Shown here piece after piece: positions 1-7,524 of a stretch of DNA of 19,716 nt (its first letter is position 1; the number at the start of each line of letters is the position of its first letter). The stretch is from CAYVDH01 sp964450355 (GTDB lineage Bacteria > Bacteroidota > Bacteroidia > NS11-12g > UBA955). The stretch is taken from contig CAYVDH010000055.1 in assembly GCA_964450355.1 (NCBI GenBank), positions 1 through 19,716 of the forward strand. The letters run 5' to 3'. A program made the position numbers and the translations under genes. Under the pieces are notes generated by a model. It saw only the letters and a program-made list of their open reading frames with translations, was not told the origin of the DNA and made no database searches.

Positions 1-8
1 ATCCCCCA

Positions 9-2273
9 TCATTTTTTCCCTTGAGCATCCAATACTGCCACAGCAATCATGTTTACAATTTCTCTTACTGTGCTACCTAATTGTAAAAAGTGAACTGATT
101 TGTTAAACCCTAACAATACAGGACCCATGCTCTCTGCATTACCAAAATTTTGAGCAAATTTAAAAGCAATGTTTCCTGAACTTAAATTTGGGAAAATAAA
201 CGTATTCACTTCTTTATTCACTAAATGACTAAAAGGAAAATTCTCTGCTAACAATTCGTTATTCAAAGCAAAATTAGCTTGTAAATCGCCATCTACTGTT
301 ATCTCAGGATTATTGGTATGCAATAAGTTTACTGCTTTTGAAATTTTCTCTGGTAATTCCCCCTTAGCACTGCCAAAGTTACTGTAACTCAACATGGCAA
401 TGTTGGGCTGAACACCAAATTTCTTCACTTCTTGATGTGTCATTTTTGTTATTTCTACCAGTTCTTCTGCTGTTGGGTCAATATTCACTGTTGTATCCGA
501 AAAGAAATAAGGACCTTTTTTAGTCATGATAATGTACATACCAGCAATTTTACTGATACCCTCTTCTCTGCCTATAATTTGCATGGCTGGTTTTAATGAT
601 TTAGGATAATTTTTAGTTAATCCAGAGATAAAAGCATCGCCTTCACCTTCGTTTACCATCATGCATCCATAATAATTTCTATCACGCATTAGCTTTACAG
701 CTTCATACACATTGATGCCTTTTCTTTGTCTTTTTTCAAAGAATTTTTGACCAAATGCTTCTCTTTTTGCATCTTCTTTCAATGGGTCTATGATTTGTAC
801 ATCTCCTAAATCAATGTTGTTTTCAAGCATTAATTTTTCAATTTTTTCTCTATTTCCCAGTAAAATAGGTATTGCAAAATTGTCTTCTTTGGCAATTTGA
901 GCTGCTTTTAATATTTTTACATTATCTGCTTCTGCATACACCACACGCTTAGGTTTCTGACGTGCTTGTGTCATGATTCTTCTTAGGAATTTATTGTCTA
1001 ATCCTAATCTATTTCTTAATTCTAATTTGTATTTTTCCCAGTCTTTTATTGGATTTTTTGCCACTCCACTATCCATAGCAGCTTTGGCTACAGCCGGACT
1101 TACAGTTTCTATCAATCTTGGGTCTATTGGTTTTGGAATGATGTAAGTTCTGCTAAACGATACATTTGTTTCGTTGTAAGCAGACATTACTGATTCTGGA
1201 ACTGGCTCTTTGGCTAATTGAGCAATGGCTCTTACAGCAGCTAATTTCATTTCTTCATTGATGGTAGTTGCTCTAACATCCAATGCCCCTCTGAAAATAA
1301 ATGGAAATCCAAGAACATTGTTTACTTGATTTGGATAATCGCTTCTGCCTGTGGCAAAAATAATATCTGGTCGGGCACTTATAGCGAGTTCATAAGTAAT
1401 TTCAGGGTCAGGATTTGCCATGGCAAAAACAATAGCATCAGTATTCATGCTTTTAACCATTTCTTTACTTAAAATATTACCTTTAGATAAGCCTACAAAA
1501 ACATCAGCGCCTTTCATGGCTTGTTCTAATGTTTCAATTTCAGTATCTATAGCAAAATATTGTTTGTATTCATCTAAATCTGTTCTGTTTTTCCTAAGAG
1601 TGCCTTTGCTATCCAACATCAATAAATTTTCTTTTTTTACACCCAATGCTATAAACAGCTTGCTACAACTCATGGCACTTGCTCCAGCACCATTTACAAC
1701 CATTTTAATTTCAGCAATATTTTTACCTACTAATTCTAAAGCGTTCAATAAAGCTGCTCCACTGATAATGGCAGTACCGTGTTGGTCGTCATGCATGATA
1801 GGAATGTTAAGTTCATCCCTTAACCTTCTTTCTATTTCAAAACATTCTGGGGCTTTGATGTCTTCTAGATTTACTCCTCCAAATGTTGGTTCTAAGGCTT
1901 TTACACATCTTACAAATTCATCTACATCGGTGCAATTTAATTCTATATCAAAGACATCTATGTCTGCAAATATTTTAAAAAGCACTCCTTTGCCTTCCAT
2001 AACTGGTTTAGAAGCGCTAGCACCAATATCTCCTAATCCTAATACGGCCGTTCCATTGCTTATTACTGCTACTAAGTTTCCTTTGGCAGTGTATTTATAT
2101 ATATCTTCTTCATTTTCAGCAATTTTTAAGCATGGTTCAGCTACACCTGGAGAATAAGCTAAGCTTAAATCTCTCTTGGTTTGAGTAGGTTTGGTGGGTA
2201 TTACTTCAATTTTTCCGGGTCTGCCTTGACTGTGGTAATCTAGGGCATCTTGTTGTTGTTTAGAGATTGACAT
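9..2273 (-). CDS. maeB: NADP-dependent malic enzyme with C-terminal phosphotransacetylase-like domain
   Basis: Cytosolic enzyme that oxidatively decarboxylates malate to pyruvate with NADP, linking the TCA cycle to pyruvate and NADPH supply. The 754-aa length is that of the two-domain MaeB class. The malic-enzyme part spans about residues 15-410: the YSPGVAEPC segment (Tyr40), VMEGKG with the expected catalytic Lys95, the acidic NLEDIKAPE segment (Glu137, Asp138), HDDQHGTA (162-169) and a Rossmann NGAGASA at 194-200. The remainder (about 430-750) is a phosphotransacetylase-like domain, which in this class is generally regulatory rather than catalytic. The start is ATG with the usual MSISK-type N-terminus, and the TGA stop lies at 9-11, so the gene is complete. 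It is transcribed alone on the minus strand, 65 bases after the next minus gene ends. I see no clear promoter match in front of it. Family assignment is secure; NADP preference is inferred from the family. Confidence 0.95.
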   Translation of the reverse strand: MSISKQQQDALDYHSQGRPGKIEVIPTKPTQTKRDLSLAYSPGVAEPCLKIAENEEDIYKYTAKGNLVAVISNGTAVLGLGDIGASASKPVMEGKGVLFKIFADIDVFDIELNCTDVDEFVRCVKALEPTFGGVNLEDIKAPECFEIERRLRDELNIPIMHDDQHGTAIISGAALLNALELVGKNIAEIKMVVNGAGASAMSCSKLFIALGVKKENLLMLDSKGTLRKNRTDLDEYKQYFAIDTEIETLEQAMKGADVFVGLSKGNILSKEMVKSMNTDAIVFAMANPDPEITYELAISARPDIIFATGRSDYPNQVNNVLGFPFIFRGALDVRATTINEEMKLAAVRAIAQLAKEPVPESVMSAYNETNVSFSRTYIIPKPIDPRLIETVSPAVAKAAMDSGVAKNPIKDWEKYKLELRNRLGLDNKFLRRIMTQARQKPKRVVYAEADNVKILKAAQIAKEDNFAIPILLGNREKIEKLMLENNIDLGDVQIIDPLKEDAKREAFGQKFFEKRQRKGINVYEAVKLMRDRNYYGCMMVNEGEGDAFISGLTKNYPKSLKPAMQIIGREEGISKIAGMYIIMTKKGPYFFSDTTVNIDPTAEELVEITKMTHQEVKKFGVQPNIAMLSYSNFGSAKGELPEKISKAVNLLHTNNPEITVDGDLQANFALNNELLAENFPFSHLVNKEVNTFIFPNLSSGNIAFKFAQNFGNAESMGPVLLGFNKSVHFLQLGSTVREIVNMIAVAVLDAQGKK

Positions 2274-2338
2274 AATGTAGTGCGAAATAAAGGAAATTTT
2301 ATTAGAGTAAATGAAAATTATTAAAATTAAAGATGTAG

Positions 2339-2998
2339 TTATTTTAAAATCAAATGAACAGTGCCATTTAAGGTCCCTTTATCTTCATTTAAATATTTGT
2401 ATTGTAAGACATAGTAATAAACTCCTTCTGTGGCAAATTCTTTATTATTGTTTTGTTTGCCATTCCATGCCTGTAATTGGTCATTTGATTCAAATACAAG
2501 ATTACCCCATCGGCTGAAAATTTTCAAATTATACTGTTCTAATTGTTTGTTTTTATCTATGTTTATTACAAATTCTTTTTTACTAATGGTGTCGTTGCAA
2601 TTAGGGCAAAATGAATTGTTTTTAATAAAAACATCCGTTTTAAAAGTTGTATTTATCATTTTACAAAATGTATCACTATTCCCATAAGTATTATGAGCTA
2701 TCAGACACACATAATATTTCCCAATTGAGTCTCTGTAATCCTTTTTAATCACTTCCATAGAAGTTAAACTGGTATAATCAATGTATTTTATTTTTGATTT
2801 TTCGCTTGTTTTTTGATAAAAATACCAATGGAATACTTGGGCATTTGTTGATTTATTGATGAATTGATAGATAGGTTTACCTGATGAATCAATTTCAAAA
2901 TCGGCAATAATGTCAGCAGGGTTTGTTTGTTCATTAGTCTCTTGGGAAAATAATTGTATGCAAAAAAAGAAAGAGAAAAGAAAAGGTAATTTAATCAT
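2339..2998 (-). CDS. Secreted PKD-like protein with T9SS type B (CHU_C-like) C-terminal domain
   Basis: Small exported protein, 219 aa from the ATG at 2996-2998. An ATG eight codons upstream is less likely because the chosen start gives a classic signal peptide: MIK, then a hydrophobic run ending LFSQ at about residue 19. Residues about 30-115 resemble a PKD fold (a FINKSTNAQVFHW strand, then YYVCLIAHNTYGNSDT). Residues about 125-219 match the gliding-motility-associated C-terminal (type B sorting) domain: FSRWGNLVFES at 161-171, WNGK at 178-181, GVYYYVLQY at 192-200 and NGTVHLI near the end. Such domains send proteins through the type IX secretion system to the cell surface. There is no catalytic domain, so it is probably a structural or adhesive surface protein. 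The usual FTPNGDGxND entry motif is replaced by FCPNCND at about 130-136. It is divergent from metK, but I see no clear promoter of its own. Confidence 0.8.
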   Translation of the reverse strand: MIKLPFLFSFFFCIQLFSQETNEQTNPADIIADFEIDSSGKPIYQFINKSTNAQVFHWYFYQKTSEKSKIKYIDYTSLTSMEVIKKDYRDSIGKYYVCLIAHNTYGNSDTFCKMINTTFKTDVFIKNNSFCPNCNDTISKKEFVINIDKNKQLEQYNLKIFSRWGNLVFESNDQLQAWNGKQNNNKEFATEGVYYYVLQYKYLNEDKGTLNGTVHLILK

Positions 2999-3037
2999 GA
3001 TGGTATGTAAATAAAGATGCAATATATCATTTTTTTA

Positions 3038-3068
3038 TTTGAATAAATTGATATAAAACTTACTTTTG
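3038..3068 (+). promoter_or_regulatory. Bacteroidota-type promoter of metK
   Basis: TTTG at 3038-3041, a 19-base spacer, then TACTTTTG at 3061-3068 match the Bacteroidota primary-sigma consensus TTTG-N19-TAnnTTTG exactly. Transcription would start near 3073, giving a leader of about 14 bases before the ATG at 3087. The leader has no Shine-Dalgarno sequence and is A-rich, as is usual in this phylum. Confidence 0.7.
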
Positions 3069-3086
3069 CAGTAAAATTAACAAAAA

Positions 3087-4340
3087 ATGCCGTATTTATT
3101 TACCTCCGAGTCCGTTTCAGAAGGACATCCAGACAAAGTAGCCGATCAAATTTCAGACGCTTTGATTGACAATTTTTTGGCTTTTGATCCTCAAAGTAAA
3201 GTAGCTTGTGAAACATTGGTTACTACTGGTCAAGTTGTTTTAGCTGGCGAAGTGAAATCTAATACTTATTTAGATGTTCAAAAAATAGCTCGTGAGGTAA
3301 TCACTAAAATTGGTTACACCAAAAGTGAATACATGTTCGAAGCTCAATCATGTGGAGTGTTTTCAGCTATACACGAACAAAGTGCGGACATCAATCAAGG
3401 AGTAGATAAAAAGAAAAAAGAAGAACAAGGTGCTGGTGACCAAGGTATGATGTTTGGTTATGCCACTAACGAAACAGAAAATTACATGCCTCTTGCACTT
3501 GATTTATCTCACAAAATATTGATTGAATTAGCTGCTTTAAGAAGAGAAAATAAAGCGATTAAATATCTAAGACCCGATGCTAAAAGCCAAGTTACATTAG
3601 AATACAACGATAAAAATGAACCTGTGAGAATCGATGCCATTGTAGTATCAACTCAACACGATGATTTTGACTCAGAACCAAAAATGTTAGCTAAAATTAA
3701 AAAAGACATCGTTGACATTTTAATACCAAGAGTAAAAGCTAAATACCCTAAATACAGCAAATTATTTAACAATAAAATCAAGTATCACATCAATCCTACT
3801 GGAAAATTTGTCATTGGCGGACCACATGGTGATACTGGTTTAACTGGCCGTAAAATCATAGTAGATACTTATGGTGGTAAAGGTGCTCATGGCGGTGGTG
3901 CTTTCTCTGGCAAAGACCCTAGTAAAGTGGACCGTTCAGCAGCTTATGCCACTCGTCATATTGCTAAAAATTTAGTTGCCGCAGGATTGTGTTCAGAGGT
4001 TCTAGTTCAAGTAAGTTATGCCATTGGGGTTGCACAACCAACCAGTATCAATGTCAATACATTTGGAACAGCTAAAGTTAAAATGACTGATGGAGAAATA
4101 GGTAACATTGTCGAAAAACTATTTGATATGCGCCCTTATTTCATTGAACAACGTTTAAAATTAAGAAATCCTATATACAGTGAAACTGCTGCTTACGGTC
4201 ACATGGGTAGAAATTACGAAACTGTAACTAAAACATTTACTTCTCCTGATGGCAAAAAAATCAGTAAAAAAGTAGAATTATTTACTTGGGAAAAATTGGA
4301 TTACGTTGACAAAGTAAAAAAAGCTTTTAAACTAAAATAA
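3087..4340 (+). CDS. metK: S-adenosylmethionine synthetase
   Basis: Makes S-adenosylmethionine from methionine and ATP, the methyl donor for the cell; a cytosolic, normally tetrameric enzyme. At 417 aa it is slightly longer than the E. coli enzyme, as in other Bacteroidota, because of extra residues in the C-terminal third (about 365-405). Signature motifs are present: GHPDK (13-17, with the catalytic His14), GAGDQG (115-120), GGPHGDTGLTGRK (244-256) and the glycine-rich GGGAFSGKDPSKVDRS loop (about 269-284). The start is the ATG at 3087, 18 bases after a consensus -7 element. It is monocistronic, facing a minus-strand gene that ends 34 bases past its stop. Its leucine codons are TTA, TTG, CTA and CTT only, with no CTG or CTC. 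That is a useful contrast with gap, another normally well-expressed gene, in the same window. Confidence 0.97.
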   Translation: MPYLFTSESVSEGHPDKVADQISDALIDNFLAFDPQSKVACETLVTTGQVVLAGEVKSNTYLDVQKIAREVITKIGYTKSEYMFEAQSCGVFSAIHEQSADINQGVDKKKKEEQGAGDQGMMFGYATNETENYMPLALDLSHKILIELAALRRENKAIKYLRPDAKSQVTLEYNDKNEPVRIDAIVVSTQHDDFDSEPKMLAKIKKDIVDILIPRVKAKYPKYSKLFNNKIKYHINPTGKFVIGGPHGDTGLTGRKIIVDTYGGKGAHGGGAFSGKDPSKVDRSAAYATRHIAKNLVAAGLCSEVLVQVSYAIGVAQPTSINVNTFGTAKVKMTDGEIGNIVEKLFDMRPYFIEQRLKLRNPIYSETAAYGHMGRNYETVTKTFTSPDGKKISKKVELFTWEKLDYVDKVKKAFKLK

Positions 4341-4347
4341 AAGCTTT
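4316..4347 (-). terminator. Weak AT-rich hairpin terminator candidate at the metK 3' end
   Basis: A 10-bp inverted repeat (AAAGCTTTTA at 4320-4329 and TAAAAGCTTT at 4338-4347, 8-base loop) overlaps the metK stop codon. Read on the minus strand it is followed by seven Ts (4322-4316), so it would suit the minus-strand gene ending at 4375. On the plus strand there is no T tail. Only two G-C pairs make the stem weak. Confidence 0.3.
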
Positions 4348-4374
4348 AATCAAACTTAAATAACCATTTAAAAA

Positions 4375-5442
4375 TTAAGGTTTAAGATAATATTGATATT
4401 TAAACATTTGTAAGTTACATAATACCCCATTGTTGTATTTTCTTTGGGTTTCTATCAAACCATTTTTATTGTATTCAAATTGATAGGTTATAATTCTAGG
4501 TTTTTTTTCAAAAGTTGAATCTGTTTGACTCACTATTTGGTTGTTTTCATTGTATTTTTTTACTGTTGATTTGTAATGTTTACCTTTAAATGATGCAAAA
4601 TATACATATGAATTTTTTAATTGATTATTCACAAATAAATTTTCTTGTTTGTAATAAAGAATTTCATTTGCTCCAAAATACCTTAAGTGTTTAATTACCT
4701 TGTTATTAGCATCTGTATATTCTACATTTTTTAGTGGCTTTCCATCGCTTGTAAACGTATTGGTAGTAGTTATGATAACGCCATCTGGTAAATAGGTTTT
4801 ATTGCTGCAAATTTTAAATGTATCTTTAGCTTTATTGATTTTAGATCCTTCGTCATTACAACTGTAATCCCACAATCTAATTAATTTCCCCTTGGCATTG
4901 TATTGCGAGGATGTTTTTAATTTTTTATTGGGACCATAATCATATAAGTAATACTTGTTTAATTTCCCTTTTTTATTGATGTAATTCACCCTTTTAAAAA
5001 TACTGTCTTTATATTCATAGTGTATAGCATAAGTGAGTTTTCCTTTTTTATTGTAATAAGAAAGTTTCTCTAATTTGTTATCATCAGTAAGCTCCGATAA
5101 TCTGTATTCATTACGTTTATAAAACTTATTGAAATTTGTATTGAAATAGTTCATTTTAGAATAATTCAATGATTTCATATTAAATTCTGATAAATACAAC
5201 ATTTTCAATGTGTCTTCTAATCTAGCTGACATGATGCATATTCCATCTTTATTGATGTGATTAATCTCCTTAGAAGTGGTAGATTTCCCTTTGTAAATAT
5301 ATACTATTTTATTGGTAATCTGTTTCACTTGGTTTGCTTTTAAAATGGAATCATTAAACATGTTGTCATTAGTGTAATGATATTGAGCATTGATATTTAA
5401 TGAATGAATAAAGGTGAATAAAAATAAGTAAATGTATTTCAT
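4375..5442 (-). CDS. Secreted protein of unknown function with YD/RHS-like repeats
   Basis: I do not recognise a specific family. The 355-aa product begins MKYIYLFLFTF and has a signal peptide with likely cleavage around residue 19 (after INA, before Gln20), so it is probably periplasmic or outer-membrane associated. The mature part carries degenerate repeats of the form Y-N-x-K-G-K-L followed by 12-20 residues rich in Tyr and Lys: YNKKGKL (130-136), YINKKGKL (154-161), YNAKGKL (181-187), FTSDGKPL (230-237), YNENNQI (297-303) and YNKNGLI (324-330). This resembles the YD/RHS-like and antitoxin-like repeat proteins common in Bacteroidota, which form extended beta sheets. No C-terminal T9SS domain, lipobox or catalytic motif is seen. 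It lies between metK (convergent) and uppP, 40 bases downstream of uppP's upstream end of transcription order, and could be co-transcribed with the uppP operon. Confidence 0.7.
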   Translation of the reverse strand: MKYIYLFLFTFIHSLNINAQYHYTNDNMFNDSILKANQVKQITNKIVYIYKGKSTTSKEINHINKDGICIMSARLEDTLKMLYLSEFNMKSLNYSKMNYFNTNFNKFYKRNEYRLSELTDDNKLEKLSYYNKKGKLTYAIHYEYKDSIFKRVNYINKKGKLNKYYLYDYGPNKKLKTSSQYNAKGKLIRLWDYSCNDEGSKINKAKDTFKICSNKTYLPDGVIITTTNTFTSDGKPLKNVEYTDANNKVIKHLRYFGANEILYYKQENLFVNNQLKNSYVYFASFKGKHYKSTVKKYNENNQIVSQTDSTFEKKPRIITYQFEYNKNGLIETQRKYNNGVLCNLQMFKYQYYLKP

Positions 5443-5482
5443 AAATGAGTAAACGATTTAAAATAAAATATATTGCAATGGA

Positions 5483-6262
5483 TTAATTATTAAACCATAG
5501 CAGACTAATGAGTATTATAACTCCAAGTAAAATTCGGTACCAACCAAATGGTTTAAATCCATAGCGATTCAATAATCCAATAAAGGTTTTAATGGCGATA
5601 AGTGCCACGATAAATGCCACTGTGTTACCAACAGCTAAAAATTTAATTTCTTCGGCTTGTATCCCAAATTCTTTGTAGTATTTTAATAATTTATAACCTG
5701 TAGCTGCTAACATAGTAGGCACTGCAAGAAAAAAAGAAAACTCTGCTGCTTGTTTACGAGAAAGTGTTTGATGTAAGCCGCCAAATATGGTAGCTCCACT
5801 TCGCGATACTCCAGGTATCAAGGCTAAAATTTGAAAAAATCCTATTTTTAATGCTTGAAAATTAGTGATTTCTTGATCTTCTTTGGTGTTGTTTTCAAAC
5901 CATTTGTCTGTAAATAACAAGACAATACCTCCTAACAACAAGGCGATGGCAACTGTTAATGGACTCTCTAACAATTCGTCTATGGTATCGTTGAACAAAA
6001 AACCAATTACAGCCGAAGGTATAAATGCAATGAATAATTTGATATAAAAATCAAAGCTTTGAAAAAATTTTTTATAATACAATACCAATACAGCCATTAT
6101 AGCTCCTAACTGAATTGCAACAGTGTAAAGTTTTAAAAAATCTCCTTGTTTGAGTTTCAAAAGCCACTCTGTAATGATCATGTGTCCAGTAGAAGAAACA
6201 GGTAAATACTCTGTAATTCCCTCAACTATGGCAATGATGATGGCTTGAAAATAAGTAATCAA
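5483..6262 (-). CDS. uppP: Undecaprenyl-diphosphatase (UppP/BacA), TTG start
   Basis: Integral membrane phosphatase that converts undecaprenyl diphosphate to the monophosphate, recycling the lipid carrier for peptidoglycan and other envelope polymers; it also gives basal bacitracin tolerance. The 259-aa protein has both family signatures: EGITEYLPVSSTGH (14-27, with Glu14, Glu18 and His27) and PGVSRSGAT (150-158, with Arg154). Several hydrophobic helices follow, including about 47-63, 75-90, 103-118, 172-190, 205-225 and 238-256. The start must be the TTG at 6260-6262: the codon directly upstream in frame is TAA, and the next in-frame ATG (Met28) would remove the first catalytic motif. It begins 4 bases after the DUF3098 stop, so it is probably translationally coupled to that gene in an ftsX-DUF3098-uppP operon. 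Confidence 0.93.
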   Translation of the reverse strand: MITYFQAIIIAIVEGITEYLPVSSTGHMIITEWLLKLKQGDFLKLYTVAIQLGAIMAVLVLYYKKFFQSFDFYIKLFIAFIPSAVIGFLFNDTIDELLESPLTVAIALLLGGIVLLFTDKWFENNTKEDQEITNFQALKIGFFQILALIPGVSRSGATIFGGLHQTLSRKQAAEFSFFLAVPTMLAATGYKLLKYYKEFGIQAEEIKFLAVGNTVAFIVALIAIKTFIGLLNRYGFKPFGWYRILLGVIILISLLWFNN

Positions 6263-6266
6263 TTAA

Positions 6267-6542
6267 TTAAGCCTGAATGTCTTTGTTGTTAGATTTAGGT
6301 GTGTATAGAATAGAAAATACACCTATTATAAAACCTAGTAATACTATCACTGGAGCAACAGAAATCTTCATTGGGTCGTCAAAAGGTTTGTCATCTGAAC
6401 CACCCATGATTACAAATCCAATGATGATGACTAATAAACTTAATAAAAGTAAATAGTAATTTTCTTTTTTAAATACAAATACACCTGAATTTTTTGGTTC
6501 TTTAGTAGCTGCTGTTGTTGGTTTCTTTAATGGTGCTGCCAT
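6267..6542 (-). CDS. DUF3098 family small membrane protein
   Basis: A 91-aa protein with a polar, Lys/Pro/Thr-rich N-terminus (about residues 1-27) and two membrane helices, about 30-47 and 62-80, joined by a short loop containing GGSDDKPFDDPMK. That layout and the loop match DUF3098, a family found in Bacteroidota beside ftsX and uppP. Its biochemical role is unknown. The position, one base after the ftsX stop and four bases before uppP, suggests a function connected with division or with cell-wall lipid-carrier handling. That is inference from context only. Start is ATG at 6540-6542. Confidence 0.85.
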   Translation of the reverse strand: MAAPLKKPTTAATKEPKNSGVFVFKKENYYLLLLSLLVIIIGFVIMGGSDDKPFDDPMKISVAPVIVLLGFIIGVFSILYTPKSNNKDIQA

Positions 6543-6543
6543 G

Positions 6544-7422
6544 TTAATATAACTGATCTATTTTTAATTTTAAATATTTTTTGGTTGAAAACAATACACT
6601 TATGAGTATGATTACAACTGCCAAAAGTAATAAAATTCCAGCTAATATTGAAAATTTTGGTAAAAATATTTTCCATGTGCCATTCTGAAGTTGATTTTCT
6701 AATAGGTAAACACAACCTGTAAGCATAGCTATAGCAAAGAAAGTAGAGACTATAGCATATACAAAATACATTCCTAAAAAAGGTTTGATGATGAACCAAT
6801 CAGAAGCCCCAACATATTGCATACTTTTGATAATGAACCTGCGTGCAAACATATTTAAACGCACAGTACTATTGATTAAAACTATGGCAATTGTTAATAA
6901 AATCAAAGTAATGACTGCTAAAATTTTTTCGATGGATTTAAAATTTTTATTGATTTCACTCAACATGTTCTTACCAAAATCGTCTTTGGCATATACAACA
7001 TCATCTACACCTTGAATGGATTTTAATTGATTTTCTAGCAATTTTATCTTTTGTTCTTCTGCTGCCTCTGGTTTTAATGCTATTTCCAAACTATGAGGAA
7101 ACGGGTTTTTTTCAAGTGTTTTTAAGAAATCAATTCCAGTTCTTTCAATTTCTTTTCGCGCAGCAATATCTCTATGCACAAATGTAATTTTATTTACCAT
7201 CACATTCTTAGTTAGCTGCGATTGAATTTCTTTGGCTTTCACTTCATCAACTTCATCATTAAAAAATAAAAATACTTCAAAATTAGACTTGTAATAATCA
7301 GATAAATGACTTGAATACAATGCAATTATTCCGATTAATCCAACAAAAAATAGCACAAAAGTCATGCTGACTATAGTAGGCCAAAAAGAAGTTCTTTTTT
7401 TATATGTTTGTTTTTCAGACAA
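6544..7422 (-). CDS. ftsX: Cell division protein FtsX (ABC-type permease), TTG start
   Basis: Membrane partner of the ATPase FtsE. FtsEX controls peptidoglycan hydrolases at the division site and does not transport a known substrate. The 292-aa protein has the FtsX layout: a short cytoplasmic N-terminus, a first helix at about 15-36, a large extracytoplasmic domain (about 37-163, including NPFPHSLEIALK at 106-117), then three C-terminal helices at about 166-186, 216-241 and 257-279. The start codon appears to be TTG at 7420-7422. The frame stays open upstream to a TGA at 7453-7455 but has no ATG, and the next Met (20) lies inside the first helix. A promoter match is centred about 20-45 bases upstream. 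ftsE is not in this window, which is usual for Bacteroidota. First gene of the operon with DUF3098 and uppP. Confidence 0.92.
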   Translation of the reverse strand: MSEKQTYKKRTSFWPTIVSMTFVLFFVGLIGIIALYSSHLSDYYKSNFEVFLFFNDEVDEVKAKEIQSQLTKNVMVNKITFVHRDIAARKEIERTGIDFLKTLEKNPFPHSLEIALKPEAAEEQKIKLLENQLKSIQGVDDVVYAKDDFGKNMLSEINKNFKSIEKILAVITLILLTIAIVLINSTVRLNMFARRFIIKSMQYVGASDWFIIKPFLGMYFVYAIVSTFFAIAMLTGCVYLLENQLQNGTWKIFLPKFSILAGILLLLAVVIILISVLFSTKKYLKLKIDQLY

Positions 7423-7441
7423 TTGAATTAAAATTAATTTA

Positions 7442-7469
7442 CAAATTAAACATCAATTATTTACAACAA
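7442..7469 (-). promoter_or_regulatory. Candidate promoter of the ftsX operon
   Basis: On the minus strand TTG (complement of 7467-7469), a 17-base spacer and TTAATTTG (complement of 7442-7449) match the Bacteroidota TTG / TAnnTTTG consensus at all but one position. The predicted start near 7437 gives a leader of about 15 bases to the TTG codon at 7422, similar to metK. Confidence 0.45.
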
Positions 7470-7524
7470 CACACTTTAATAACAGTATTGTTTCCACATG
7501 ATGTCCAAATTGAAACATATTGAA

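Noticed and set aside
1420..2157. 245-codon open frame on the plus strand inside maeB
   Set aside because: It is the antisense shadow of a conserved malic-enzyme domain, with low-complexity Ser/Leu-rich translation and no promoter.
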